From an uncultured Collinsella sp. (lineage in GTDB: Bacteria; Actinomycetota; Coriobacteriia; Coriobacteriales; Coriobacteriaceae), in the NCBI GenBank assembly GCA_934654835.1, contig CAKUGY010000018.1, forward strand, positions 1 to 41,147: a stretch of DNA of 41,147 bases, written 5' to 3'. The position numbers and the translations under genes are program-made. Shown here piece after piece: positions 14,401 through 24,500 of this stretch. Numbering within the stretch: the first letter of the stretch is position 1; every line of letters starts with the position of its first letter. Under the pieces are notes generated by a model. That model did no database searches. It saw only the letters and a program-made list of their open reading frames with translations, and was not told the DNA's origin.

Positions 14401-15453
14401 CTACGCGTTCTTTTGTACCTTGAAGCGCTGCTTGAGCTGGCCACAGGCAGCATCAATATCATTGCCTCGAGAATTGCGGATTGTGGTCTCGATACCACGG
14501 GACTCAAGACGACGCTGGAGATCTTCAACCTTGTGGATCGGTGACGGCTTGAGAGGGCTGCCCTCAATATCGTTGAGCTGAATCAGGTTGACATGGCACA
14601 GCGTTCCCTCGCAGAAGTCGCAGAGCGCCTGCATCTCGGGGTTCGTGTCGTTGACGCCCTCGATCATGGCGTACTCATACGTCGGGCGGCGACCGGTTTT
14701 TTCTGTGTAGAGCTGGAGCGCCTCATGGAGGCGCAGGAGCGTGTACTTCTTAACGCCGGGCATAAGCTTGTTGCGCGTGGACTGGATTGCGGAGTGCAGT
14801 GAGACGGCGAGCGTAAACTGCTCGGGAATGTCGGCAAACTTGCGAATGCCGGGAATAACGCCGCTGGTAGACACGGTGAGGTGGCGCGCGCCGATACCGA
14901 TGCCGTCGGGATCATTGAGAATGCGCAGGGCCTTGAGCACCTCGTCATAGTTGGCAAAGGGCTCGCCCTGACCCATGAAGACTACGCTCGTAGCGCGCTC
15001 GCCGAAGTCGTTGGAAACGTGGAGTACCTGGTCAACGATCTCCTGGGCAGTCAGCGAGCGCTTGAGGCCGTTGAGGCCAGTGGCGCAGAAAGCGCAGCCC
15101 ATGCCACAGCCTGCCTGGGTGGAAACGCAGACGGACAGCTTGTTGCGACGGGGCATGCCAACGGTCTCGACGGAGATGCCGTCATGATACTCAAGCAGGT
15201 ATTTGCGAGAGCCATCCTTGGAAACCTGCTTAGTGAGCTCGGTCGGCGTGTCAAAGGCGAAAGCCTCTTTGAGCTGCTCGCGGAAGGCCTTGGGGAGGTT
15301 GGTCATGTCGTCAAACGAACAAACGTTCTTCTCAAAGACCCACTCGATGAGCTGCTTCGCGCGGAAGGCGGGCTGGCCAAGTTCGGCAACAAGCTCGCGG
15401 ATATCGTTTTGGCTCAAGTCGCGAATGTCCTGAGATTTAGTCCTGGGATTCAT
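14401..15453 (-). CDS. rlmN: 23S rRNA (adenine-C2)-methyltransferase RlmN
   Basis: Radical-SAM enzyme that methylates A2503 of 23S rRNA and A37 of some tRNAs; 350 residues. The CxxxCxxC cluster motif is CGMGCAFC within TQAGCGMGCAFCATG, followed by GQGEPFANYDEV; the family's two methyl-relay cysteines have candidates near the C-terminus (IDAACGQL) and in the fold. The ATG start has AAAGG upstream. It faces the replication fork head-on, unlike its neighbours. Confidence 0.97.
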   Translation of the reverse strand: MNPRTKSQDIRDLSQNDIRELVAELGQPAFRAKQLIEWVFEKNVCSFDDMTNLPKAFREQLKEAFAFDTPTELTKQVSKDGSRKYLLEYHDGISVETVGMPRRNKLSVCVSTQAGCGMGCAFCATGLNGLKRSLTAQEIVDQVLHVSNDFGERATSVVFMGQGEPFANYDEVLKALRILNDPDGIGIGARHLTVSTSGVIPGIRKFADIPEQFTLAVSLHSAIQSTRNKLMPGVKKYTLLRLHEALQLYTEKTGRRPTYEYAMIEGVNDTNPEMQALCDFCEGTLCHVNLIQLNDIEGSPLKPSPIHKVEDLQRRLESRGIETTIRNSRGNDIDAACGQLKQRFKVQKNA

Positions 15454-15468
15454 GGAAGCCTTTCGATT

Positions 15469-15498
15469 TTGGGGAAACGTAGACGGTATCGCTACAAT
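15469..15498 (+). promoter_or_regulatory. Candidate promoter of ddl
   Basis: TTGGGG (15469-15474), 18 bases, TACAAT (15493-15498), about 40 bases before the ddl start. The -10 is good, the -35 poor. Confidence 0.5.
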
Positions 15499-15538
15499 AT
15501 GGTATCAGCTGCAGAAATTATAGAGGAGGAGTCTGCCC

Positions 15539-16504
15539 ATGCCGGGTAAAAGCCTAGAGAACATGCACGTAGCGGTCTTGGCGGGCGGTCATTCCGCTGA
15601 GCGCGAGATCTCGCTCAATTCGGGAAAGAACGTCGTGGTGGCCCTGAGGGAGGCCGGCTACACTTCGGTGGAGCTTCTGGACACGGCCGCCGAAGACTTT
15701 ATGGTAACCATGGCGACCGGCGGTTTTGACGTGGCGTTTATCGCCATGCACGGCGCCGGCGGCGAGGATGGCGCCATGCAGGGGGCCATGGAGACCTTGG
15801 GTATCCCCTACACGGCTTCGGGCGTGCTCGCGAGCGCCTGTGGTGCCGATAAAGAGGTCTCGAAGCTCCTGTACGCCAAGGCGGGCATCCCCATTGCCCC
15901 CGGCCTGGCGCTTGAGACGGGAGATGAGGTCGATATCGATCGTATCGTCGAGATTTGTGGCGAGCGCTGCTTTGTGAAGCCCGCCGTCAACGGTTCGAGC
16001 TATGGCATCTCCCTGGTCCATGAGCCCTCTGAGCTGCCCGCTGCCATCGCCAAGGCCTTTGAGTACGGTGATAAGGTGCTGGTCGAGAAGTGCATCGAGG
16101 GAACCGAGATCACGGTGGGCGTGTATGGCGAGGATGAAGTTCGCGCCCTGCCGATCGTCGAGATTCGCAAGCCCGAGGACTGCGAGTTCTACGACCTGGA
16201 CGTTAAGTACGTCGATCCCACGGATATTCACCGTATTCCGGCGCAGATTTCGCCCGAAAACTATGCTCGCGCTCAAGAGCTCGCCTGCGCTGCCCACAAG
16301 GCGCTCGGTTGCCTGGGCATCTCGCGCAGCGACTTTATCGTGAGCGAGGACGGACCTGTCATCCTCGAGACCAACACCATTCCCGGCATGACCGATACGT
16401 CGCTGTATCCGGATGAGATCCGCCACACCGACGACATGACGTTCCCGCAAGTCTGCGACAGCCTGATTCGTATGGGCCTCCGTCGAGCGGGCGTTGCATG
16501 CTAA
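15539..16504 (+). CDS. ddl: D-alanine--D-alanine ligase
   Basis: ATP-grasp enzyme that joins two D-alanines for peptidoglycan precursors; 321 residues. Evidence: N-terminal VAVLAGGHSAEREISLNSG, the MHGAGGEDGAMQGAMETLGIPYTASGVLASA segment, the ATP-binding VKPAVNGSSYGISLV, and the C-terminal metal-binding ILETNTIPGMTDTSLYP. The ATG 15539 follows GAGGAGGAG at good spacing. The stop overlaps the helicase gene start by seven bases (ATGCTAA). Confidence 0.96.
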   Translation: MPGKSLENMHVAVLAGGHSAEREISLNSGKNVVVALREAGYTSVELLDTAAEDFMVTMATGGFDVAFIAMHGAGGEDGAMQGAMETLGIPYTASGVLASACGADKEVSKLLYAKAGIPIAPGLALETGDEVDIDRIVEICGERCFVKPAVNGSSYGISLVHEPSELPAAIAKAFEYGDKVLVEKCIEGTEITVGVYGEDEVRALPIVEIRKPEDCEFYDLDVKYVDPTDIHRIPAQISPENYARAQELACAAHKALGCLGISRSDFIVSEDGPVILETNTIPGMTDTSLYPDEIRHTDDMTFPQVCDSLIRMGLRRAGVAC

Positions 16505-19392
16505 TCGAGGACGCTGTATCTCCTGGAACGCCGCAATTTGTCATCGACTCCTATGCCACGCTCGCCGAGCGCGCTAAGACGCAATCGTTCGGCCTCATCG
16601 AAGAGGATGTCATCGTCCTCGATACCGAGACCACGGGTCTTTCGGTGCAGGACAATGAGCTGATTGAGATTTCCGCGGCCCGCCTTTCGGGCCGCGAGGT
16701 CGTTGACCGTTTCGATACATTCGTGCATCCCAAGCAGTTGATTCCTGCCGAGATTACCGAGCTCACGAGCATTACGAACGCCGATGTGGCTGATGCCCCG
16801 TCGGCCGTTGACGCCGTGGCTGCTCTCGCCAATTTTGTCGGTGGCTGCCCGGTCATCGCGCATAACGCCACCTTTGATCGTTCGTTTATCGAGTCGGTCA
16901 AGGGCGGCGTCAACGTCAGCGATATTTGGATCGATTCATTGGCGCTGTCGCGCATTGCGCTTCCGCGCCTGGCTTCGCACAAGCTGTCCTTTATGGCCGA
17001 TCTGTTCGGCTGCGACTCGGTGTCGCATCGCGCGAATGCTGACGTCGACGCCCTGTGTGGGGTGTGGCGCGTGCTACTCGTGGCGCTTACCGACCTGCCT
17101 CAGGGTCTTATGGCGCGTTTAGCGGACATGCACGCGGACGTGCCTTGGTCCTATCGCCCCATTTTTTCTTTCCTGGCTGGCCAGAACCCGGGTTCGATCT
17201 TTTCGCTCAGCGCCGCTCGCGCCGACGTACTCAAGGCTGATCGCGCAGACGATCGCGTTGATGCGGACGAGCTGCCGGTCCTTAGGATGCCAAGCCGTGA
17301 GGAAATCGAGGCGGATTATGCCCCGGGCGGCCTCGTCAATCGCATGTACCCCACCTATGAGCCGCGCGACGAACAGATCGCGATGGCGGTTGAGGTGCGC
17401 GATGCACTGGTCACGGGCACCCACCGTGTAATCGAGGCGGGTACGGGCGTCGGTAAGTCGATGGCCTATCTGGTGCCTTTTGCCGAGGCTGCGCATCGCA
17501 ACAACATTACCGTTGGCATCGCGACCAAATCGAACAACCTTGCCGATCAGCTTATGTACCATGAACTGCCAAAACTTGCCGAGCAACTGCCCGACGGCCT
17601 GTCGTTTTGTGCGCTCAAGGGATATGACCACTATCCGTGTCTGCGTAAGCTCGAGCGCATGAGTCGCGGTCAGGTCGAGATCACCACCAAGCGCGATCCC
17701 GCCGACACGCTCACGGCGGTTGCGGTGATTATGGCGTATGTGTGCCAGTCTGCCGATGGCGACCTCGACTCGCTTGGCATTCGCTGGCGAAGCGTCAACC
17801 GTCCCGACTTTACGACGGCTTCGCGCGAGTGCGCTCGTCGCCTGTGCCCGTTCTTTCCGGATAAGTGCCTGGTCCATGGGGCGCGCCGCCGAGCGGCGCA
17901 TGCGGACGTGGTGGTCACCAACCATTCCCTACTGTTCCGCAACGTTGCTGCCGAGGGAAGGATTTTGCCTCCTATTCGCCATTGGGTGGTCGATGAGGCC
18001 CATTCTATCGAGCGCGAGGCCCGCCGCCAGTGGGCGCGCGTGGTTTCGGCCGATGAGTCGCGCGTGCTGTTTGAGCGTCTGGGTGGTTCGAGCGCTGGCG
18101 CGCTGAGCCAGGTTTCCCGTGATTTGGCCACCTCCGAGGGCTCAACACTCTATCTGGGACTCACTGCCAAGGCGACGTCGACGGTTGCCCGCGCGAGCAT
18201 GGCGATTGCCGATGTGTTCGATGGCGTGCGCGAGCTTGGTCGCCGCGCCCGAGGGGGCTATGACAATGCGAACCTGTGGATTGGCCCCGAACTGCGTGAG
18301 TCGGACGACTGGCACGACTTTTTGCAGTCGGCCCACACCGCAATCGACGCGCTGGGGCAGGCAGATAAAAGTGTAGACGCGCTGGTGCAGGCCGTCTCTG
18401 CCGATAAACCCGAGGTCGTTGTCGACCTGGGCGACATTTCGCGCCGCCTGCACGAGCTGGCCGAGAACCTCAAGCTCATCATCGACGGTACGGATGAGCA
18501 CTATGTTTACTCGCTGCAGGTCAATCGCAGACTGCGCGCCGGTGGAGAGTCTATGACCGCCGAGCGCATCGATATCGGTGAGGCCCTGGCCAACGAGTGG
18601 CTGCCCGAGGTTCACACGGCCATCTTTGCTTCGGCGACCATGACGGTTTCCAAGAGTTTTGAGCACTTCAACCATGCGGTCGGCCTCGATCGCATCGGTG
18701 CTTCTACATCCTCGTCGCTGCACCTGGATTCGAGCTATGACTTTGACTCGAATATGGCGGTGGTCGTTGCCGGCGATATCCCCGACCCGCGCGATCGTGA
18801 AGGCTACCTGTCGGCGCTCGAGCGCGTGCTGGTCGATGCCCATCTTGCCATGGGCGGATCGGTGCTCACGCTGTTCACCAACAGGCGCGACATGGAGGAC
18901 CTGTTCGCCCGCGTGGAGCCCAAGCTGGCCCGTGCAGGCCTGGAGCTTAACTGCCAGCAGCGGAACTCGTCTCCGCGCCGTTTGCGGGACCGTTTTATTA
19001 ACGAGCCGACCTCGTCGCTCTTTGCGCTCAAGGCCTTCTGGGAGGGGTTTGATGCCAGCGGCGAGACGCTGCGCTGCGTCATTATCCCCAAGCTGCCGTT
19101 CTCGAGCCCTACGGACCCGCTCTCGTGCGAGCGCAATCTGCGCGAAGATCGCGCTTGGGCACGCTATTCGCTGCCCGAGGCCGTGCTCGAGGTCAAACAG
19201 GCCGCTGGCCGCCTCATTCGCTCGTCGACCGATTGCGGCGTGCTCATCTTGGCCGACCCGCGCCTGGTGACGAAGGGCTATGGCAAGAAGTTTTTAACTT
19301 CGCTGCCCACGAGTTCCTATCAGCGCATAGAATCGGTGCAGATCGGTCACTATCTGCAGTTGTGGCGCCAAGCGCACGAGCGCCGCCGTTAG
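16498..19392 (+). CDS. dinG: DEDDh exonuclease-DinG family helicase fusion
   Basis: 964 residues. Residues ~38-190 are a DnaQ-like DEDDh 3'-5' exonuclease: DTETTGL (D42, E44), HNATFD (D127) and HRANAD (H177, D182), all catalytic positions kept. The helicase part is XPD/DinG-like: Walker A GTGVGKS (315-321), cysteines C380, C444, C449 and C456 spaced for a 4Fe-4S cluster, DEAH box VVDEAH (~496-501), and a C-terminal motif VI region VKQAAGRLIRS. DinG-type enzymes unwind damaged or RNA-hybrid DNA; fused exonuclease forms occur in Gram-positive bacteria. It overlaps ddl by seven bases, and its tail overlaps the convergent WYL gene by four bases. Confidence 0.93.
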   Translation: MLIEDAVSPGTPQFVIDSYATLAERAKTQSFGLIEEDVIVLDTETTGLSVQDNELIEISAARLSGREVVDRFDTFVHPKQLIPAEITELTSITNADVADAPSAVDAVAALANFVGGCPVIAHNATFDRSFIESVKGGVNVSDIWIDSLALSRIALPRLASHKLSFMADLFGCDSVSHRANADVDALCGVWRVLLVALTDLPQGLMARLADMHADVPWSYRPIFSFLAGQNPGSIFSLSAARADVLKADRADDRVDADELPVLRMPSREEIEADYAPGGLVNRMYPTYEPRDEQIAMAVEVRDALVTGTHRVIEAGTGVGKSMAYLVPFAEAAHRNNITVGIATKSNNLADQLMYHELPKLAEQLPDGLSFCALKGYDHYPCLRKLERMSRGQVEITTKRDPADTLTAVAVIMAYVCQSADGDLDSLGIRWRSVNRPDFTTASRECARRLCPFFPDKCLVHGARRRAAHADVVVTNHSLLFRNVAAEGRILPPIRHWVVDEAHSIEREARRQWARVVSADESRVLFERLGGSSAGALSQVSRDLATSEGSTLYLGLTAKATSTVARASMAIADVFDGVRELGRRARGGYDNANLWIGPELRESDDWHDFLQSAHTAIDALGQADKSVDALVQAVSADKPEVVVDLGDISRRLHELAENLKLIIDGTDEHYVYSLQVNRRLRAGGESMTAERIDIGEALANEWLPEVHTAIFASATMTVSKSFEHFNHAVGLDRIGASTSSSLHLDSSYDFDSNMAVVVAGDIPDPRDREGYLSALERVLVDAHLAMGGSVLTLFTNRRDMEDLFARVEPKLARAGLELNCQQRNSSPRRLRDRFINEPTSSLFALKAFWEGFDASGETLRCVIIPKLPFSSPTDPLSCERNLREDRAWARYSLPEAVLEVKQAAGRLIRSSTDCGVLILADPRLVTKGYGKKFLTSLPTSSYQRIESVQIGHYLQLWRQAHERRR

Positions 19393-20312
19393 AGCGGACA
19401 AGCTAAGGTCTTCGCCATATCGCATAGGCGTTTTGACAGGGCGGGGTCATCCAGAATGCGGATGGCTCCGCCCGCTGCTATAACCTGGCTGAGCAGCCAG
19501 CGCTCGGAGCTGTAGCGCGCGATTACCGTCGCCGCACCTGCTCCGTTAGGCTCGATCGACATAATGCCGGCCCAGTCTAGGCGCTCTGCCATGTCGAGCG
19601 GCATGAGGAGTTTTGTGCTCTGTTTGGCTTGGGCAAGGGAATCGTGCAGGGATGCGGAATTCGATGCGTGATGTACGACGGAGTCGTCGGTCAGGACGAG
19701 ACCTTCGATCTTGTCCATGCGGTAGGAGCGTTGCTCGTCGATCTCGACATCCCATGCGTTCAGATATGTCTGGTCGCCGTTCGTCGTGATACGCAGGGGG
19801 TCAATCAGTCGTTCGCGCGGCAGCTGATCATCCATCGACCGATAGGTAATGCGACAGCGCACGCCGTCCCGAATGGCGCAGCTCAGCTGTTGCCAATGCG
19901 ATCCATGGGCTACGGTGTCGACGACGCGTTGGTTGTAACCGAGTTCTTCGGGCAAAAGGGCATGCCTGATGCGCGCTGCCGCCTGGAACTCAATTCCCAG
20001 TGATTCGAGTTCGTGATTGAGCACGGCGCCTTCGGCGGCACTCAGGCGCAGCGGCAGCACGCGTCCCGCATCGCCGGTAAGGGATACGTGTTCACCGTTA
20101 CGCTCGCAGATGATGCGGGCGCCCGACTCGCGATCGGCGAGGGTCGAGACAATATCGAGAATCTCGTCCAGCGAGGTTCCGGAAATGTCAAAGCGGCTGC
20201 AAATCTCATTTCTCGTCAGTCCCGCGCTCCCGGAGGCGTAGAGGGCCTCCATGACGTCAATGGCGCGCGAGAGCCTCTGCTCACTGGTGAGTTTACGCGC
20301 GGGCATGCTCAT
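19389..20312 (-). CDS. WYL-domain transcriptional regulator (PafC-like)
   Basis: 307 residues. An N-terminal winged helix (SRAIDVMEALYASGSAGLTRNEICSRFDISGTSLDEIL) is followed by a WYL domain around 130-220 (CRITYRSMDD, YLNAWDVEIDEQRSYRMDKIEGLVL) and a WCX-like C-terminus (SSERWLLSQVIAAGGAIRILDD). WYL domains sense ligands, including single-stranded DNA. The gene overlaps the upstream WYL gene by 20 bases, so they are translated together. The pairing matches actinobacterial PafB-PafC, a DNA-damage activator; equivalence here is inferred. Confidence 0.85.
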   Translation of the reverse strand: MSMPARKLTSEQRLSRAIDVMEALYASGSAGLTRNEICSRFDISGTSLDEILDIVSTLADRESGARIICERNGEHVSLTGDAGRVLPLRLSAAEGAVLNHELESLGIEFQAAARIRHALLPEELGYNQRVVDTVAHGSHWQQLSCAIRDGVRCRITYRSMDDQLPRERLIDPLRITTNGDQTYLNAWDVEIDEQRSYRMDKIEGLVLTDDSVVHHASNSASLHDSLAQAKQSTKLLMPLDMAERLDWAGIMSIEPNGAGAATVIARYSSERWLLSQVIAAGGAIRILDDPALSKRLCDMAKTLACPL

Positions 20313-21315
20313 GCACCGTCCTTTCGATAAGGCGGTTCCACGCCTGCTTGAGTTCCTTGGGGGCCACGGGCCTCATGCCGTCCATAGCGTGCTCCATGCA
20401 AAACGAGGCCGCGGCATCAAGGTTACGCACGCCGATGGTCCAGGTCCAGCCTTCTTCGGTGCGCGCGAGCTCCCCTCGACCGCGCGTAAGGCCGCTGACC
20501 ATATCGGCCTGAGCTTGCGGCGCGAACGAAAACGTTGCCGCAACGGGGTCCCGGTCGGCAAAATCAAATGAAAAGAACAGGCGATCGTTCAGGTTGAAGT
20601 CAGCGGGGATGGAGTAGGCCTTCGAGGGGCGCCATGCGCGGACGATGCGGTCACAGCGAAACGTCCTGATTTCATCGGTGGCGTTGTCGAGCCCGCAGAA
20701 ATACGCAGTGCCCTCGCGCTCGAACATACCGTAGACGCAGACCGTGCGCTCCTTTTGTTCACCGCGGCTGTTTTGGTACAAAAAGCGTAGTGCGCAACGC
20801 TCGGCAAAGGCGGTCCACACCGCATCGACGGTGGGCGAGCGATGGGCGGGAGGCTCCCCTGTGGTCGACGTGCCGGCGAGGTAGGCGATTTTGGAACGTA
20901 TGTCTGCAAGCGGTGTGGCAAAGGCAGAGGACCCGGTCGCAAGGGTCTGGTCGATAGCGTCAAGCAAGATGTCCGCGTCGTCCGCGGTGATGAGGCCGCC
21001 TGCCGCAAACGTGTGCTCGCGGTCGATGGCCCACGCGCTTTCCTCGGTTTCCTGGGCGCCTGCGGCGCGGACTTCCTTGATTGTGATCCCACGCTCGAGA
21101 AGTTTTTCGCGATCACGGCGAAATTTGCGCTTATCTGAGTCGATATTGCCCGAACCGTAACCAAGATCAGAATCCAGGACAATTTGCTCCGTGGTCAATG
21201 GCTCGGGAGAGCTGTTGAGAACAAAGAACAGATTGAGGATGCGCTGCGCGGTCTTGTCGAAACCGGGCTCCGGCGACCCCTTTTTATTCGTTGCGGTTGT
21301 ATCGCTTGCCGTCAT
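20293..21315 (-). CDS. WYL-domain transcriptional regulator (PafB-like)
   Basis: 340 residues from the ATG at 21313-21315, which has a GAGG-type ribosome site; an ATG 11 codons upstream (21348) lacks one. An N-terminal winged-helix region (AQRILNLFFVLNSSPEPLTTEQIVLD) leads to a WYL domain (CALRFLYQNSRGEQKERTVCVYGMFEREGTAYFCGLDNATDEIRTFRCDRI) and a WCX-like tail. It is first in a two-gene overlapping unit with the next WYL gene. Divergent orientation to the M28-like gene leaves about 200 bases of shared upstream DNA (21316-21512), in which I could not place promoters. Confidence 0.84.
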   Translation of the reverse strand: MTASDTTATNKKGSPEPGFDKTAQRILNLFFVLNSSPEPLTTEQIVLDSDLGYGSGNIDSDKRKFRRDREKLLERGITIKEVRAAGAQETEESAWAIDREHTFAAGGLITADDADILLDAIDQTLATGSSAFATPLADIRSKIAYLAGTSTTGEPPAHRSPTVDAVWTAFAERCALRFLYQNSRGEQKERTVCVYGMFEREGTAYFCGLDNATDEIRTFRCDRIVRAWRPSKAYSIPADFNLNDRLFFSFDFADRDPVAATFSFAPQAQADMVSGLTRGRGELARTEEGWTWTIGVRNLDAAASFCMEHAMDGMRPVAPKELKQAWNRLIERTVHEHARA

Positions 21316-21512
21316 AGGATCCTCGCATGGGAAGGTGTTTGATGCCATGATTTTAGTCCGATATGGAGATTAGACTATATCCTTGTCCGCTCGGGGCGTT
21401 AAGATGCCCAGAATTCGGTCGTTTGCGCCCGCTCGGGGTATACTTTCGACTATATACGGTTCTAATGTGCATGCATTGGGCCTATTTGTCGGATTATGGA
21501 TGTGGAGCGCAC

Positions 21513-24500
21513 ATGGCGAACACCCAGAACTATATTAACCACCTGCTGCAGAACACCGGTATCACGCCGGCGTGCAGCGAAGAGGAGCGCTTGGCTGCCG
21601 AGGATATCGCTCAGATCTTCCGCAACCACGGCTTTGATCCCGAGGTGCAGGAGTTTAATGCCCCTGCACCCAGTAGGCTGGCGTTCGCGGTCACGGGTAT
21701 CTTGGCATTTGCCGGTGCTTTGCTTATGGGTGTTGGCGGCGGTATCGGTTTAGTCGGTACCCTGCTGGCCATCATTGGAGCCGTGCTCTATGTGCTTGAG
21801 CGAACCGGCCGCCCCGTGATCTCGCGCCTGGGCAAGACGGGCGTGAGCCAAAACGTCATCGCCTACCACAAGGCTTCGGGTCCGCTTGCGTCTCCGCGCA
21901 ACCGTCCGGTCGTCGTCGTGGCGCACTACGATTCTCCCCGTGCCGAGCTCCTCGCCCGCGAGCCCTATGCGCCGTATCGCGCACTGGTCGCTAAGCTGCT
22001 CCCGATCGCCACGGTTGCTCCCGCGGCAATTGCTATCCTTCGCATCTTGCCGCTTCCCGGCGTGTTGAAGGTCCTGCTGTGGATCGTTGCGATTCTCGCC
22101 TCTCTCGTGGCGCTCGCGAACGCTGCCAATATCATTTCCAACCGCTTTATCCTTCCCTATACATCTGGTTCGGTTTGCAACAAGTCGTCCGTTGCCGCCA
22201 TGCTGGGTGTCATGGATAACGTCGCCCCCTATCAGGGCGAGAATGAGTTCCCTGACGATATTCCGTTTGACACGTATTTTGGCGAGCAGAAGCGTCGCGC
22301 CGAGGAGATGGCGCGCGCGGCGGCCGAGTATGCCGCGGCTCAGCAGCAAAACGATTACGGCAATACCATCGAGTACGAAGAGCCTGCCTATACCGAGGAC
22401 GAGTTTGGCCAGCCGGCCGCTCCCGAGGCTGAGTCCACGCAGGACGAGGCCTTTGATGGGCAGATCGATGGTTTTGAGGGTGCCTCCGCCGATGAGACTC
22501 TGATTGGCGTCATTGCCCCCGAGGTCCAGGGCCAAGATGCTCTGTCCGAGGAGCCCGTGGCGGATGAGCCCGCTGCCGAGCTGGCGGAGGAGCCCGCTGC
22601 GCTTGAGGCCGTCGAGCCCGAGCCCAAGCTCTATCGCAATGCTGCCGGCAACATCCGCTTTGGCTCGGATGCTATCCGCGCCCTCGGCATGCTCCCCGAG
22701 TCTTGCACGCTCGATTACGAGGAGGGCGAGGAGCCGTCGTTTGAGCCCGCCCCTGCTGCGACCGCTCCCGCATCGCCCGCGGTGCCCGCGGAGCCGGTCG
22801 CCGCTTCTCCCGTTGAGGCAGAGCCCGAGGTCGCCAACGAAGCTGATTCTGCTGCCGGGCTGGATATTCTGGCAACCTCTGCCCCCGTTCAGGCTGAGGC
22901 CGACGGTGCTGACGAAGATTACGATGAGTATCCGCAGCGCGTGTCCTATGAGAGCGACACCGATTTTTCGGCCGAGCTTCCCGCGACGACGCCTCATGCC
23001 GATATTGCGTCCGCGTTCTCTTCGATCGGCGCGAGTGCTTCCAGTTTCTTTAAGGGTGCGCTTGCAAAGGGCAAGAAGTTCGTTGACGACTTTGAAGAAA
23101 AGCGTGCTGCCGCTCGCGAGGCGGCCGAGCAGGAGGCTATCGCCCAGCAACAGGCTGCCGAGGCAGAGCGCGAGCGCGCGGCGCAGGAGTTCGAGCAGAA
23201 TGAAAGCGAACCGGCGCCGACTGCCGACGTTGCAGACGCCACGACGTCTTTTGAGGCGCCGCAGCCTGCGTCTGCAGATATAGCTGAGGCAACGACCTCC
23301 TTCGAGGCCCAGCAACCGATCGATAGCACGGTGTCGTTCGATGCCACGATGACGTTCGAGAAGCAGGGTACCGCGATCGCCGAGCCCCTTTCCGCGTCTG
23401 CCGAGGACGAGAGTGCCGCGAGCGATACCGTGGTTGCGGATGCCGTCGAAGTTGATTCCAACGCGTTCGATGCGGCCGAGGAGCAGGTCGAGGCCGATCT
23501 GCCCCCCGTCGTTGAACAAGAAGTGGAGCCCGCGGTTGCCGAAGCTCCTCAGAAGGATGAGTCGAGGCCCTACTCGACGCAGATCTTTACCATGCCCGCT
23601 CCGAGCGATCCCGGTGCTACGGTCGCTGCTTCCACCCCTACACAAACCGAGACGGTCGACTCCCTGATGGCGCAGATTTCGTCTCAGACGTCGCCGCGCC
23701 CGCAAATGAATATTCCCGACCCGGCGTCCGCGCCGGCCCCCATGCCCTCTGCGTCTCCGCTGGCGTCGGTCCCCGACCCCTCGCTTCCTTCGATGCAGCA
23801 GGCAAACGTGGCCTCCCGCACGTCGCTGTTCGATCTTCCCGATCCTTCGGCTCAGGTCAATGATCCCTTTGCGACGGCACAGGGTCCCGAGCCCACATCG
23901 GCTCCGGTCGTTCCTCCCATGGCGTCCGCGTCGGATGTCCAGCCGCTTGAGACCATCTCGGCTCCTGCCGCCGCGACCTCTAAGCCTCAGAAGCGCGGCT
24001 TGGGTGGCCTGTTCGGCCGCAAAAAGAAAAACGAGCAGGACAGTATGAGTGATTGGCTTGGTGTCGAGGACGACTACGATGCCAAGAAGTCTGGTCGCGG
24101 CATCGGCTCGTGGGACAACTTCGAGGATGACGACGACGGCTGGAAGGGTGGCGCCACGTCCTCCGACGGCGCTTCCTCCGAGGATATGCTCGCAGCCGTT
24201 GCCTCTATGGGTGACGACGAACTGCTCGGTCATGACATCTGGTTTGTGGCTACAGGCGCTTCGGACTGCGATGGTGCCGGTATGAAGGCATTCCTGGCCG
24301 CGCATCGCGACAAGCTTCGCGGCGTGTTCTTCATCAACCTCGAGTCCGTTGGCGCCGGCAGGCTTTCGGTCGTGACGGTCGAGGGCGAACAGCAGTTGCT
24401 CAAGGGCGACCGGCGCATCATGAACTTGGTCAACAAGGTGTGCAAGTCGTTCCATGTCGATTGCGGCGCATTTGAGATGCCGTATGCCAAGACCGACGCC

